DNA from: a virus
Length of the DNA stretch: 64,000 bases
IMG/VR virus record: IMGVR_UViG_3300047089_000244
Span: 1-64,000 of that record
Strand: one strand, 5' to 3'
The notes beneath the pieces are model-generated. The model saw nothing but the letters and a program-made list of their open reading frames with translations, searched no databases and was not told where the DNA came from. The translations under genes and the position numbers were made by a program. Of this stretch, positions 35,940 to 42,921 are shown piece by piece (position 1 is the first letter of the stretch; each line of letters begins with the position of its first letter).

Positions 35940-36109
35940 TAGATCACCGGGAGCCAGCCATAGCCATGACGCCAACACCACAGGCGACAGAGCCAATAGC
36001 CCAGGCGTCCACGGGGAGCTAGGTAGAGGCACGTTTCATCGCGAGTCACTTGCCAGCGCCCGTGATCGCACCAGAGTGCGGGTTTGATTGTTGGGCCGAT
36101 GTGTTCCAT
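35939..36109 (-). CDS. 56-residue Trp/Cys-rich protein
   Basis: ATG at 36109 has a plausible ribosome binding site (AAGAGG) and the TAA overlaps the next start as TAATG, so translational coupling supports it. The peptide (MEHIGPTIKPALWCDHGRW, then CRLWCWRHGYGW) is rich in Trp, Cys and His and may bind a metal ion. No homologue is recognised. Confidence 0.55.
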   Translation of the reverse strand: MEHIGPTIKPALWCDHGRWQVTRDETCLYLAPRGRLGYWLCRLWCWRHGYGWLPVI

Positions 36110-36122
36110 CAGTCTCGACCTC

Positions 36123-37238
36123 TTAAAAGAACCCGCGCCCGACGTTTTGCGTACGCCATGTGCCGTTGAAAAAGAGTCGTCCAGCCTTCGAACCGACCAG
36201 AAGCGCAGAATGACCCAGGTTGAGTTCTTGACGCTTGTAGAGGCGTACCATAGAGATCCAATCTTCGCGCTCTGTTGCATATGCTGTCTGCCATGCCTGT
36301 GCGTAGCGCGTGCGATCCTCGTAAGCAATCTGTGCGCCCTGTGGCACTGGTTGCTCAATGTAAGAGCGGACCATATGCAAGAGGACCTTACACATAACAC
36401 CCTTGGAGAGCAAAGGCATGAGTGGATTGATTTCGCCGTTACCAAGAGGTCGCGCGAAGTACGAGATCGAATACTGCGTCGGTGGCATTTGAACATTAAT
36501 GTCGAGCAGAGCTTCGGGGATGAAGCGTTCGATTTTTTTGACATCAAAGTGAGAGAGTGTGTAATCGCGTAAGATCGGACCACCCTCTACGGAGTCGTAC
36601 ATGTCCTCAAATCGCAACCAGACTTCTTCAGCAACAAGCTGTGGTTCAGTTGGTGGTGGAATATTGAAAGGATCGACAACAGAGAAGTTAACCATAACCG
36701 ACTTGACCTCTTGCGTGACTAACGTAAATTGTGCTTGCACGAGATATTGACCGGACTGTTCCGTGTTGGTCCATTGTAGATAGCCTTGCCCATCTTCTTC
36801 GATTTCACCAGGCCACTGGCTACCTTCGAATTCGAGTTCTATTTCTTCTGATTCGACGCCCGGTGCTTTGATGAGTGATTCGTAGTCGATTAGGATTGCC
36901 GTGCTGCTTAGGATCTTCGCCACCGTAGCTCCAGCCACAATATTGTTACCTCGTACAAGGGTCTTGCCAGGAATCAAACCTATAGTTGATGCGATCCCGC
37001 TAATTTCGAATCCTTTATTTCCTGGTACGTTTGGTTCTGGCTTATGAATGACGCCTTTGGATTTTTTGAGCGTGGCGGGATTACCAGCCAAGATTCCGTT
37101 GGGCTGCTGGATCGTGAATTCGACCCCTGCAATATCTTCCTGTGGAACAACGCCTTCGCGTTCTCGCAGAGCAGCATAAAGCTCAGCCGTATCAGAACGG
37201 TTGATAGGGTTCAACTGATAACGCACGCCGAGACTCAT
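36123..37238 (-). CDS. First neck gene of the tail operon, with GIP-like beta module
   Basis: A 371-residue protein starting MSLGVRYQLNPINRS at ATG 37238; the in-frame extension to 37292 lies upstream of the candidate late promoter and is rejected. Residues about 75-150 hold a beta module (GLIPGKTLVRGNNIVAGATV, then EIELEFEG) related to those of the sheath and its neighbour. The C-terminal half (WLRFEDMYDSVEGGPILRDY, VCKVLLHMVRSY-like helix) may bind the head-tail interface. CATAAT lies four bases before the ATG, so this gene probably starts the late tail transcript. Confidence 0.6.
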   Translation of the reverse strand: MSLGVRYQLNPINRSDTAELYAALREREGVVPQEDIAGVEFTIQQPNGILAGNPATLKKSKGVIHKPEPNVPGNKGFEISGIASTIGLIPGKTLVRGNNIVAGATVAKILSSTAILIDYESLIKAPGVESEEIELEFEGSQWPGEIEEDGQGYLQWTNTEQSGQYLVQAQFTLVTQEVKSVMVNFSVVDPFNIPPPTEPQLVAEEVWLRFEDMYDSVEGGPILRDYTLSHFDVKKIERFIPEALLDINVQMPPTQYSISYFARPLGNGEINPLMPLLSKGVMCKVLLHMVRSYIEQPVPQGAQIAYEDRTRYAQAWQTAYATEREDWISMVRLYKRQELNLGHSALLVGSKAGRLFFNGTWRTQNVGRGFF

Positions 37239-37242
37239 ACAA

Positions 37243-37248
37243 ATTATG
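37243..37248 (-). promoter_or_regulatory. Candidate late promoter box CATAAT
   Basis: CATAAT ends four bases before the ATG at 37238, at the point where the minus-strand tail operon and the plus-strand small genes diverge. Confidence 0.5.
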
Positions 37249-37257
37249 TCTCCGTTC

Positions 37258-37266
37258 TGGTAAACT
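37258..37266 (+). promoter_or_regulatory. Extended -10 promoter, leaderless type
   Basis: TGGTAAACT ends seven bases before the ATG at 37274, divergent from the late promoter box a few bases away. Confidence 0.55.
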
Positions 37267-37273
37267 ACAGAGC

Positions 37274-37357
37274 ATGAATGCTGCTGAAGCACGTAAGGGG
37301 CGTCAAATAGAACAAAAACGCGCTTGGCGTGATCGGGCTCTTTCTGGAGGCTCTTGA
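37274..37357 (+). CDS. 27-residue leaderless micro-protein
   Basis: MNAAEARKGRQIEQKRAWR and eight more residues, ending SGGS. It is very basic. The ATG is at the leaderless distance from the -10 box, and its TGA is part of the -35 element (TTGACT, 37354-37359) of the next promoter. Expression is predicted only from this geometry. Confidence 0.4.
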   Translation: MNAAEARKGRQIEQKRAWRDRALSGGS

Positions 37358-37383
37358 CTTTCGTGGCTATGATCTGCTAAGCT
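37354..37383 (+). promoter_or_regulatory. Promoter TTGACT / TAAGCT (18-base spacer)
   Basis: TTGACT at 37354-37359 and TAAGCT at 37378-37383, the latter preceded by TGC. The following gene starts about 30 bases later with a ribosome binding site, so this one is not leaderless. The surrounding GATCTGCTA sequence also occurs at the promoter at 30563. Confidence 0.6.
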
Positions 37384-37419
37384 ACGCATATCATCTGTTT
37401 CATGAATGAAAGGAATCGC

Positions 37420-37644
37420 ATGCTTGACCAGCAACAGCCATATGCCGTAGGAGATTTGGTTCTCCATGATGAAGGAGAGTCCATAAGTGACTATCTGTAT
37501 CATCCTGAGAGGATTCCCCAAGGCCACATTACTCAAGTAATCCCCCACACGACATATACGTATGTCCTTGATTGGAAAGACGAAGCGGCGGATACTTATG
37601 AGTATGCACACGAGAAGCTTCTTCCTCCACCACCAACTCGATAA
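37420..37644 (+). CDS. Hypothetical 74-residue protein
   Basis: ATG 37420 is preceded by AAAGGA at a good distance; the upstream in-frame ATG at 37402 lacks one. The sequence (YAVGDLVLHDEGESISDYL, then HITQVIPHTTYTYVLDWK) looks like a small SH3-like barrel with a Pro-rich C-terminus (LLPPPPTR). A terminator-like hairpin follows 25 bases later. Function is unknown. Confidence 0.6.
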   Translation: MLDQQQPYAVGDLVLHDEGESISDYLYHPERIPQGHITQVIPHTTYTYVLDWKDEAADTYEYAHEKLLPPPPTR

Positions 37645-37668
37645 TCTCCTAAAACGTAAACTGCTTAG

Positions 37669-37690
37669 AACCCGCCAAGTGCGGGTTCTT
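37669..37690 (+). terminator. Rho-independent terminator
   Basis: Stem AACCCGC / GCGGGTT (37669-37675 and 37681-37687) with a five-base loop, followed by CTTTG. It lies just upstream of, and touches, the promoter of the next gene. Confidence 0.6.
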
Positions 37691-37699
37691 TGCTATACT
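37691..37699 (+). promoter_or_regulatory. Extended -10 promoter, leaderless type
   Basis: TGCTATACT ends seven bases before the ATG at 37707. The T-tract of the preceding terminator runs directly into it. Confidence 0.7.
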
Positions 37700-37706
37700 C
37701 ATCCAC

Positions 37707-38144
37707 ATGTACAGTCACGTCGCCGTCTTTGAGCTTGACGGAACCTTCTTGGGCTACGCCGTCAAGGAGGCTAATAACCGTACTCTCCAGTCCACGCATC
37801 TCTATGCCGAGGATGAGGGCGAGGATCTTGCCAAGCGTATTGCCGAGTTGAATGAGTCGCAGACCGTCCTTGCAGCGTGGCCGGATGCTCGTGATCCAGA
37901 TGTCCAAGCCCTCGTCAATGATCCATCCTTTCAGCCCATCGAGATGAGCGATGAGGAGGTTGTAGACACAGATAACAGCTATATCGTCTATCTCAAAGAT
38001 GCCGAGGGAGAAGACACCTTCGAGATTGATCGAGAAGCATCAGTGCTCCAGTACAAGATTGCCCAGGTCCCCGTGCGTCCCTCAGACGTGATGGCTCGCA
38101 CAAAGAAGGCTTGCGAGGTAGTTGCGCGTAGGCGCTCTAGCTGA
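37707..38144 (+). CDS. Hypothetical 145-residue protein
   Basis: Leaderless-type gene. The N-terminal third (MYSHVAVFELDGTFLGYAV) is a beta-hairpin-like start; the middle is acidic (MSDEEVVDTDNSYIVYLKDAEGEDTFEID) and the end basic (KKACEVVARRRSS). No family is recognised. Its stop codon TGA lies within the extended -10 box of the next gene, which shows how tightly promoters and genes are packed here. Confidence 0.65.
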   Translation: MYSHVAVFELDGTFLGYAVKEANNRTLQSTHLYAEDEGEDLAKRIAELNESQTVLAAWPDARDPDVQALVNDPSFQPIEMSDEEVVDTDNSYIVYLKDAEGEDTFEIDREASVLQYKIAQVPVRPSDVMARTKKACEVVARRRSS

Positions 38145-38150
38145 TATACT
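38142..38150 (+). promoter_or_regulatory. Extended -10 promoter, leaderless type
   Basis: TGATATACT; the TGA is also the stop codon of the upstream gene. It ends seven bases before the ATG at 38158. Confidence 0.65.
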
Positions 38151-38157
38151 CAAAGCT

Positions 38158-38379
38158 ATGCCAATGAGGTTCGACATACTTAGGAACCCCGAACACGGGA
38201 CGTACTGGTGGAAGCTCCAAGCGCCGCCCGAGCACGGGTACATCTGCCAAAGCTCGAAGGTCGCCTACTCGACCTTCACTGAAGCCGCGCAGGATGCTCG
38301 GCGTTTTCGACGTATCATGGGTATCAAAGCTGTCGTGCCTCGTCAACTAAGCATACCTCGCAAGGCACGACTCTCATGA
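38158..38379 (+). CDS. Hypothetical 73-residue basic protein
   Basis: Starts MPMRFDILRNPEHGTYWWK at the leaderless ATG. Resembles a small single-domain protein with a DUF1508-like look (FDILRNPEHGTYWWKL, then SSKVAYSTFTEAAQDARRF), although only part of that pattern is present. The stop overlaps the phosphatase start by four bases (ATGA), so the two are co-translated. Confidence 0.6.
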   Translation: MPMRFDILRNPEHGTYWWKLQAPPEHGYICQSSKVAYSTFTEAAQDARRFRRIMGIKAVVPRQLSIPRKARLS

Positions 38380-39236
38380 AGCGCACACTAGTAATCGGTG
38401 ACTGCCATGGACACCTGGATCGCCTAGAAGCTTTGCTTAAGCAAGAGGATCTTCTAGATGAGTGCCCGGACAGTGGAGCCATTCGTATCAATCGTTTCGA
38501 TAATGAGGTTGTGCAGCTAGGAGATCTCGGTCATTACGGAGCCGACACGCAGGCTCGTGATCGTGCGATCTGGACTCATGCGCCCGAGTGGCTCGATCAA
38601 ATCATCTGGGGCAATCATGACCGTGCCATAATCGATGGTCGTCACTTCTTTGGAGGCTACCAAAAGCCATTCCCAGAGACAGTTGAAGCCATAAAGAAAG
38701 CGGTTAAGGATGGCCAGCTACAACTTTCGCATGAGGCGCATGGCTTCCTTCTCACGCACGCAGGGCTACATGCCTCTTACAAGTACAACAAGGCACCTCA
38801 TGGCGACGCAGCGGCCATCTCTGCATGGCTCAATGCTCTTGAGGGAGTAGACAGCCAAGATGAAGATTTCCTTGCCATCAGAGATGCAATAAGCACCTCT
38901 AGAGGCGGTCGCTCGACCAATGGAGGGATTCTATGGCGTGATGCCTCTGAGAGCCTGTACAAGCCTGTGAGGCAAGTCTTTGGGCATTCTTCCAAGGAGA
39001 AGGTGCGCACATACCAGACCGGCAAGACAGGCGATTCCTTCTGCGTAGATGTGGGCAATCAGTTCAACGGACGCCTCGCAGCCATTTGGCTGCCCGAGGA
39101 GACGGTCGTAGAAGTCAAGCTGGATAATGACCAGGCTACTCGTGATGCCGAAGATGCAATGAGGAAGCGCCAAGAAGAGATGCGTAACGACCCTTTCTGG
39201 GCTGAGGATGGACCCTGGCGTAATCTAGTGGTCTAA
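38376..39236 (+). CDS. Calcineurin-like metallophosphatase
   Basis: A 286-residue phosphoesterase with the dinuclear metal motifs of the PPP/lambda phosphatase family: GDCHGH (Asp9, His11), QLGDLGHYG (Asp about 50), WGNHDRAI (Asn/His about 88-89), LLTHAGLH and VFGHSSKE. Family members are protein Ser/Thr phosphatases or nucleotide phosphatases. The C-terminal 40 residues are a charged helix (RDAEDAMRKRQEEMRND) not needed for catalysis. It may dephosphorylate host proteins or tetraphosphates; the substrate cannot be read from sequence. Confidence 0.88.
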   Translation: MKRTLVIGDCHGHLDRLEALLKQEDLLDECPDSGAIRINRFDNEVVQLGDLGHYGADTQARDRAIWTHAPEWLDQIIWGNHDRAIIDGRHFFGGYQKPFPETVEAIKKAVKDGQLQLSHEAHGFLLTHAGLHASYKYNKAPHGDAAAISAWLNALEGVDSQDEDFLAIRDAISTSRGGRSTNGGILWRDASESLYKPVRQVFGHSSKEKVRTYQTGKTGDSFCVDVGNQFNGRLAAIWLPEETVVEVKLDNDQATRDAEDAMRKRQEEMRNDPFWAEDGPWRNLVV

Positions 39237-39514
39237 TGCCCCTCTACGAATATCGCTGTCCTGAATGCAGGGCTCCCTTCAATCTTCGAATTCCAATAAC
39301 TGAGGTCGAGGCCAGTTTCCCGTGTCCAAGTTGCGGACATTCGGCAGATCGTGTATACTCCGCACCAGCCATCAGCTTCAAGGGCTCTGGCTTTTATAAC
39401 ACGGACTACAAGAATAAGAAACATCACGGAGCAAAGGACGATCACTCTACCCCGCAGGAAACCAAGGAGAAAGCTGATGCAGGTCAAAGCAGTACTCCCG
39501 ACAAATCTACTTGA
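39236..39514 (+). CDS. FmdB-family zinc-ribbon protein
   Basis: A 92-residue protein. MPLYEYRCPECRAPFNLRI and FPCPSCGHSADRVYS give two CxxC pairs of the FmdB/CxxC_CxxC_SSSS family, followed by the family hallmark FKGSGFYNTDYKNKK and a polar tail. These proteins are widespread in Actinomycetota and are believed to be regulators, but the function is poorly defined. The start overlaps the phosphatase stop (TAATG). Confidence 0.85.
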   Translation: MPLYEYRCPECRAPFNLRIPITEVEASFPCPSCGHSADRVYSAPAISFKGSGFYNTDYKNKKHHGAKDDHSTPQETKEKADAGQSSTPDKST

Positions 39515-39800
39515 TGGCGAGGTCCAGCTTGTGCGCTGGAGGATTCCCAAGCGCGCGATATTCCCTCTCGTCTTGCTGTTGATTGCTCTAGTTGGGATCT
39601 TCTCGCCGCTCTTCAACCTCAACGACCTCCATGGTATTCCGTCAGCTAAGCTTTATGCACAGCATATCTATTTCGATGGCATCGCTGATGCTGGAGGCTT
39701 TTACGCAGCGACGTTCTGCAAACATTGGTATCACCGTATCCCCATTGCTATCGGTATCGCGCTTGTGACTACTCTGGCGCTTGTTACACTGGTCGGATAA
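39477..39800 (+). CDS. 107-residue membrane protein with two helices
   Basis: ATG 39477 has a strong ribosome binding site (AAGGAG) inside the end of the FmdB gene. Hydrophobic segments at about residues 28-48 (IFPLVLLLIALVGIFSPLF) and 85-106 (IPIAIGIALVTTLALVTLVG) flank a periplasm-like loop with aromatic and cysteine residues. It could be a holin-like or envelope protein. The next gene, also membrane-spanning, starts at the overlapping TAATG. Confidence 0.6.
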   Translation: MQVKAVLPTNLLDGEVQLVRWRIPKRAIFPLVLLLIALVGIFSPLFNLNDLHGIPSAKLYAQHIYFDGIADAGGFYAATFCKHWYHRIPIAIGIALVTTLALVTLVG

Positions 39801-39985
39801 TGATTCTTGTAGACCTGGGTATTGGCACGCTTTCATCCTTTGTCGGTAGCTTCATTGCTATTGTGGTGGTTCTCCACTGGGACCTTGAGGGTTGGTGGCA
39901 ACAGAGACGGCTAGAGCATGGTAAGAAGCTTGATCAACGATCATTGGAGGCGGCTAGGAAGCATGGCTACAAAACGGGATACTAA
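39800..39985 (+). CDS. 61-residue single-helix membrane protein
   Basis: Starts MILVDLGIGTLSSFVGSF at the TAATG overlap. One N-terminal transmembrane helix is followed by a basic amphipathic tail (WWQQRRLEHGKKLDQRSL). With the preceding two-helix protein it may form a membrane pair, but there is no direct evidence for lysis function. Confidence 0.6.
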   Translation: MILVDLGIGTLSSFVGSFIAIVVVLHWDLEGWWQQRRLEHGKKLDQRSLEAARKHGYKTGY

Positions 39986-40181
39986 AAAGAAATTAGAAAA
40001 GGAACGATATAAAGCAGCCGAAGATGTTTGCTGGACACTCATTCTCATGATGGCTTTTGGCGGGTTGGATCTGCCCGACATCGAGCGCGAGTGGCTTGGT
40101 GAACGCATGCAGAAGTGGTCGGATATATCCGATGAGTACGAAGCGCTAGTCGCTAAAGATCAGTCGGCTGTTGCTACGTAG
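39963..40181 (+). CDS. Hypothetical 72-residue protein
   Basis: ATG 39963 (MATKRDTKKKLEKERYK) with TAGGA upstream. It has a basic N-terminus, a hydrophobic middle (CWTLILMMAFGGLDLPDIE) and an acidic helix. It overlaps the previous gene by 23 bases and converges with the minus-strand gene at 40160 (22-base overlap of the two 3' ends). Function is unknown. Confidence 0.55.
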   Translation: MATKRDTKKKLEKERYKAAEDVCWTLILMMAFGGLDLPDIEREWLGERMQKWSDISDEYEALVAKDQSAVAT

Positions 40182-40426
40182 ACCTGTTCGATCGTAACCG
40201 TATCGATAGGCTGGTCTCTTGAGTTGCGCAGGACAGCCTTCGGACCATGCTTCGCCTCCTCGACCGCTCGCGCGGACCAGTAGCGCACATTGTCCATCAA
40301 TCCGAACACGAGTCTAGAGTCCATATGAGCATTCCATTCGCGAATTTCTCTCATCTCGTCAGTCTCAACGATAGGCTCAGGCGGCTTACACCGCTTGAGT
40401 CCTACCCATATCAGTGGAAACCGCAT
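40160..40426 (-). CDS. Hypothetical 88-residue protein after the 41307 gene
   Basis: MRFPLIWVGLKRCKPPEP start, coupled to the upstream gene by overlapping stop/start (TAATG at 40426). Contains TDEMREIREWNAHMDSRLV and a C-terminal strand (IDTVTIEQVYVATAD). No family is recognised. It is the last gene of a short minus-strand virion-type operon. Confidence 0.6.
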   Translation of the reverse strand: MRFPLIWVGLKRCKPPEPIVETDEMREIREWNAHMDSRLVFGLMDNVRYWSARAVEEAKHGPKAVLRNSRDQPIDTVTIEQVYVATAD

Positions 40427-41307
40427 TATGCGCTCCTAGTCGGCTCAACCGATACCGTGAGTCCCAGAACATCCTCAGGGCGACCCTGACGGCCTTTGAT
40501 ACGCGCAAGCTTGTCAGCTACGGCAGCCCTGGCATTATCAGTTAGAGGACCCTGTGAAATTATGGCTGGATTGCCGCCGGTTGGAACGAAGTTCAACACT
40601 TGCTCTGCTTGTTGTGGGAGTTGGTTTGGGCGTAAGATACCACCCAGCGGAGCTTTCGGCTTAGCATTCGGATCGATGTAACCGACCACGACACCCTGCT
40701 TGTTGTACTCTGTCTCAACGGTTAGCTTCTTGATGGGCTCACCCACTTCATTGGTGATCATCGCCAATGTAGTATTGCTCTTTCGGATGTTGTGAGTTTG
40801 CCCTGCTAGGACTCTCTTTGCAGTACCATCACCGATGACCTCAACACGGCCAAGGTTCTGACGAAGGATATGGTCGTTCTCGTCCCCTGGCTCAAGTGGG
40901 AATATATCGCCACGGACACCGCGAGGTTTTAGCTCGATGCGTCGAATGCCATCCTTTTGATTCTGGCGCTGTAGCCTGAGAGAGAATGGTGACGTATAAA
41001 GGTTACGTACCCATTTGGGTCCTGCGGCGTCCTCTTCGGCAATTACCTCGGCCTCAGCTTGACCGGCCTCAAGGACCGCTTCCTCGGCCTTGACCTGCTT
41101 TGCAATCCACTCTCCTACGGGCTTGGCCAGATCATCTGGGATAGGAAGGCCCAGATCCTTGAGGCTGACATATGTCTCTACCAACCGCGCCCAACGGGGG
41201 CTGTTGTAATCCAGCGTCTCTGGAGTATCGGTTTGCTTCGATGCTGCTGGTTTGCGAGCGCGCGTTTTGGTTGCTTTGCGCTTTGCGGGTGCTTTTGTTG
41301 TTGCCAT
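40426..41307 (-). CDS. Putative virion protein with basic Lys/Ala N-terminus
   Basis: A 293-residue protein starting MATTKAPAKRKATKTRARK, a histone-H1-like basic tail, with AAGGAGG eight bases upstream. The middle (SPFSLRLQRQNQKDGIRRIELKPRGVRGDIFPL) is beta-rich, and the rest has a repeated hydrophobic pattern and a disordered Pro/Gln linker. It has a late-type promoter box with a leader of about 60 bases. Possibly a structural or DNA-associated head protein; no family is recognised. Confidence 0.55.
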   Translation of the reverse strand: MATTKAPAKRKATKTRARKPAASKQTDTPETLDYNSPRWARLVETYVSLKDLGLPIPDDLAKPVGEWIAKQVKAEEAVLEAGQAEAEVIAEEDAAGPKWVRNLYTSPFSLRLQRQNQKDGIRRIELKPRGVRGDIFPLEPGDENDHILRQNLGRVEVIGDGTAKRVLAGQTHNIRKSNTTLAMITNEVGEPIKKLTVETEYNKQGVVVGYIDPNAKPKAPLGGILRPNQLPQQAEQVLNFVPTGGNPAIISQGPLTDNARAAVADKLARIKGRQGRPEDVLGLTVSVEPTRSA

Positions 41308-41370
41308 CTTGGGCCTCCTTGGTGTCTATATGTGAACGGATCTTGTACTGCGGTACTTCACTCATTTATT

Positions 41371-41376
41371 ATTACG
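41371..41376 (-). promoter_or_regulatory. Candidate late promoter box CGTAAT
   Basis: CGTAAT on the minus strand ends five bases before an ATG at 41365; the likely real gene starts at 41307 with a good ribosome binding site, so the mRNA would have a leader. Confidence 0.4.
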
Positions 41377-41419
41377 ATAGAGGGCACGCAAAATCAGGTA
41401 AGCGCAAGGGTAATAAGTG

Positions 41420-42190
41420 ATGGCAAATATCACTCCACAGGGGCATTATCTTGGATGGAAGCGCCCACTTCCTGGTCGAGGAGCAGTTGATCTTCTTCCA
41501 CCTGCTGATACAACAAATCTAACGATCCTTCCACAGGTCGATCCTCGTTCCAAGATGCCACCAGCTTTAAATCAGCTAGCACTAGGTTCATGCACAGCTA
41601 ACGCTACGGCACGTTGTTTTCGTTACGACACGATTATGGACGGCAAGGATTGCGGAGAGCTTTCGCGTTTATGGATTTACTATTTCGAGCGCGCTATCGA
41701 GCATACACTTGACCAAGGAGATTGCGGAGCAGAGGGACACGATGCATTCACAGTGGCAAAACATAAGATCCCTAACGAGACTCTCTGGCCATATGACATT
41801 TCGAAGTTCGAACAGAAACCACCAAATGTCCAACCACGGGCCTACAAGTTAACAAAGCCGGTACATGCTGTTCCTCAGACCGAGGAAGCCTTCAAGCGGG
41901 TTCTATCTGCTAATCAGACCATTGCATATGGATTTACCGTATATCGCTCATTCGAGGAACAATGGGCAACGACTGGCGTTATGCCAGAACCCAATCCATC
42001 AGAAGAAGTCCTTGGGGGACACGAGAATCTCCTCTGCGGCTATCTTGAGGCATATCCTGACCATTTCCTCAGTCTCAATTCATGGGGTACAGAATGGGGT
42101 ATCTTCGGCGGGTACTTCTTATTCCCTAAGGCGACGTTGCTTGATCCGAACATGGCCACTGATTTCCGTACCATTGTACGTGCATCCTGA
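41420..42190 (+). CDS. Papain-like (C1A) cysteine peptidase
   Basis: A 256-residue enzyme with AAGGG nine bases before ATG 41420. The catalytic set is clear: oxyanion Gln52 and nucleophile Cys58 in NQLALGSCTANA, His201 in LGGHENLLCGY, and Asn220 in SLNSWGTEWG. The surrounding blocks (LSRLWIYYFERAI, ETLWPYDISKF, AYGFTVYRSFEEQW) match full-length bacterial C1A peptidases without prodomain. It has no signal peptide, so it should act in the cytoplasm. It is rare in phages. It may mature virion proteins, as it lies between head genes, or cleave host proteins. Confidence 0.93.
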   Translation: MANITPQGHYLGWKRPLPGRGAVDLLPPADTTNLTILPQVDPRSKMPPALNQLALGSCTANATARCFRYDTIMDGKDCGELSRLWIYYFERAIEHTLDQGDCGAEGHDAFTVAKHKIPNETLWPYDISKFEQKPPNVQPRAYKLTKPVHAVPQTEEAFKRVLSANQTIAYGFTVYRSFEEQWATTGVMPEPNPSEEVLGGHENLLCGYLEAYPDHFLSLNSWGTEWGIFGGYFLFPKATLLDPNMATDFRTIVRAS

Positions 42191-42217
42191 GCAAGAACGT
42201 TTGAAGAAGCCTTGAGC

Positions 42218-42223
42218 TATACT
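42218..42223 (+). promoter_or_regulatory. -10 promoter box TATACT, leaderless type
   Basis: TATACT ends seven bases before the ATG at 42231; there is no TGN extension and no clear -35. Confidence 0.55.
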
Positions 42224-42230
42224 GTCTGGC

Positions 42231-42908
42231 ATGGGATACGATCCTCATGCATCAGGGCTTTTGACAGGAGGCGGGGCGCGCCGCTTCAAAGCCCGTGCCA
42301 ATGTCATTAGAGGCGAGAACCTAAAGCACTTCCCAAACGTTCATATATCTGACGTGTGGTCTATCAAGAGAGAAATCCCAGACTTCGATCCTGCGTTGGA
42401 ATTCGAGTACACCCGGCGCGAGCTACTGTTGCTGGCGGAGAAGATCCTGCTAGAAGATCAGAAGCCTCCATACGAGGAGCCAGCATGGCTCAATGGGCCT
42501 ACTATGAATGATCGGATCAAGCGCGAGATATATTGCTCAGCAGGAACGCCCGATCCATCCATCGTAGAAGGTATGTACTGGCGTACACATCCCCAAGGCA
42601 GGCCATGGTTATCAGAGGACGAACGCCGAGGCTCAGGGGCTAGTTTCTACGGAACCAAAAGGACAAGTAAGGAAGCTATTCCTGCGCCACCCAAGCGAGT
42701 TCTCAAAAAGTGTCGCTTCAAAGGATGTTCCGAGGATGCGCGCGTAAAGGGTCTGTGCTACGCACATCGCGGCCAAGAGAGATTGGGTATATCTCTACGG
42801 CCCATCAAACGTCACGTTGGTCTCTCCAAGTTTGCTCTCCGCGAGAAAGATATGATTGATCGTGCAGAGGCAAAGAAAAGGACCCCCGAAGGGGTCCTTT
42901 CCAATTGA
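42231..42908 (+). CDS. GTPDP-family protein (copy 2) with C-terminal zinc finger
   Basis: A 225-residue leaderless-type gene. Residues about 60-78 (YTRRELLLLAEKILLED), 100-130 (KREIYCSAGTPDP, GMYWRTHPQGR) and 137-145 (GSGASFYG) match the gene at 6500. The C-terminal part adds a finger KKCRFKGCSEDARVKGLCYAH (CxxxxC...CxxH) followed by a basic tail, which suggests nucleic-acid binding. The last codons form the stem of a terminator. Function is unknown; the paralogue pair suggests a phage-specific regulatory or structural role. Confidence 0.7.
   Translation: MGYDPHASGLLTGGGARRFKARANVIRGENLKHFPNVHISDVWSIKREIPDFDPALEFEYTRRELLLLAEKILLEDQKPPYEEPAWLNGPTMNDRIKREIYCSAGTPDPSIVEGMYWRTHPQGRPWLSEDERRGSGASFYGTKRTSKEAIPAPPKRVLKKCRFKGCSEDARVKGLCYAHRGQERLGISLRPIKRHVGLSKFALREKDMIDRAEAKKRTPEGVLSN
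42877..42900. terminator. Bidirectional rho-independent terminator
   Basis: Perfect 10-bp stem AAAGGACCCC (42877-42886) / GGGGTCCTTT (42891-42900) with a CGAA tetraloop. It is A/T-flanked on both strands, so it can stop the plus-strand zinc-finger gene and the minus-strand capsid operon. It is encoded within the C-terminal codons of the former. Confidence 0.85.
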
Positions 42909-42921
42909 ACTTGAGTTAGGC

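Noticed and set aside
41132-41365. 77-residue minus-strand frame starting at 41365, next to a late-type box
   Set aside because: It overlaps most of the 41307 start region in another frame and lacks strand or motif logic; the AAGGAGG site before 41307 makes that gene the likely product and this the leader.
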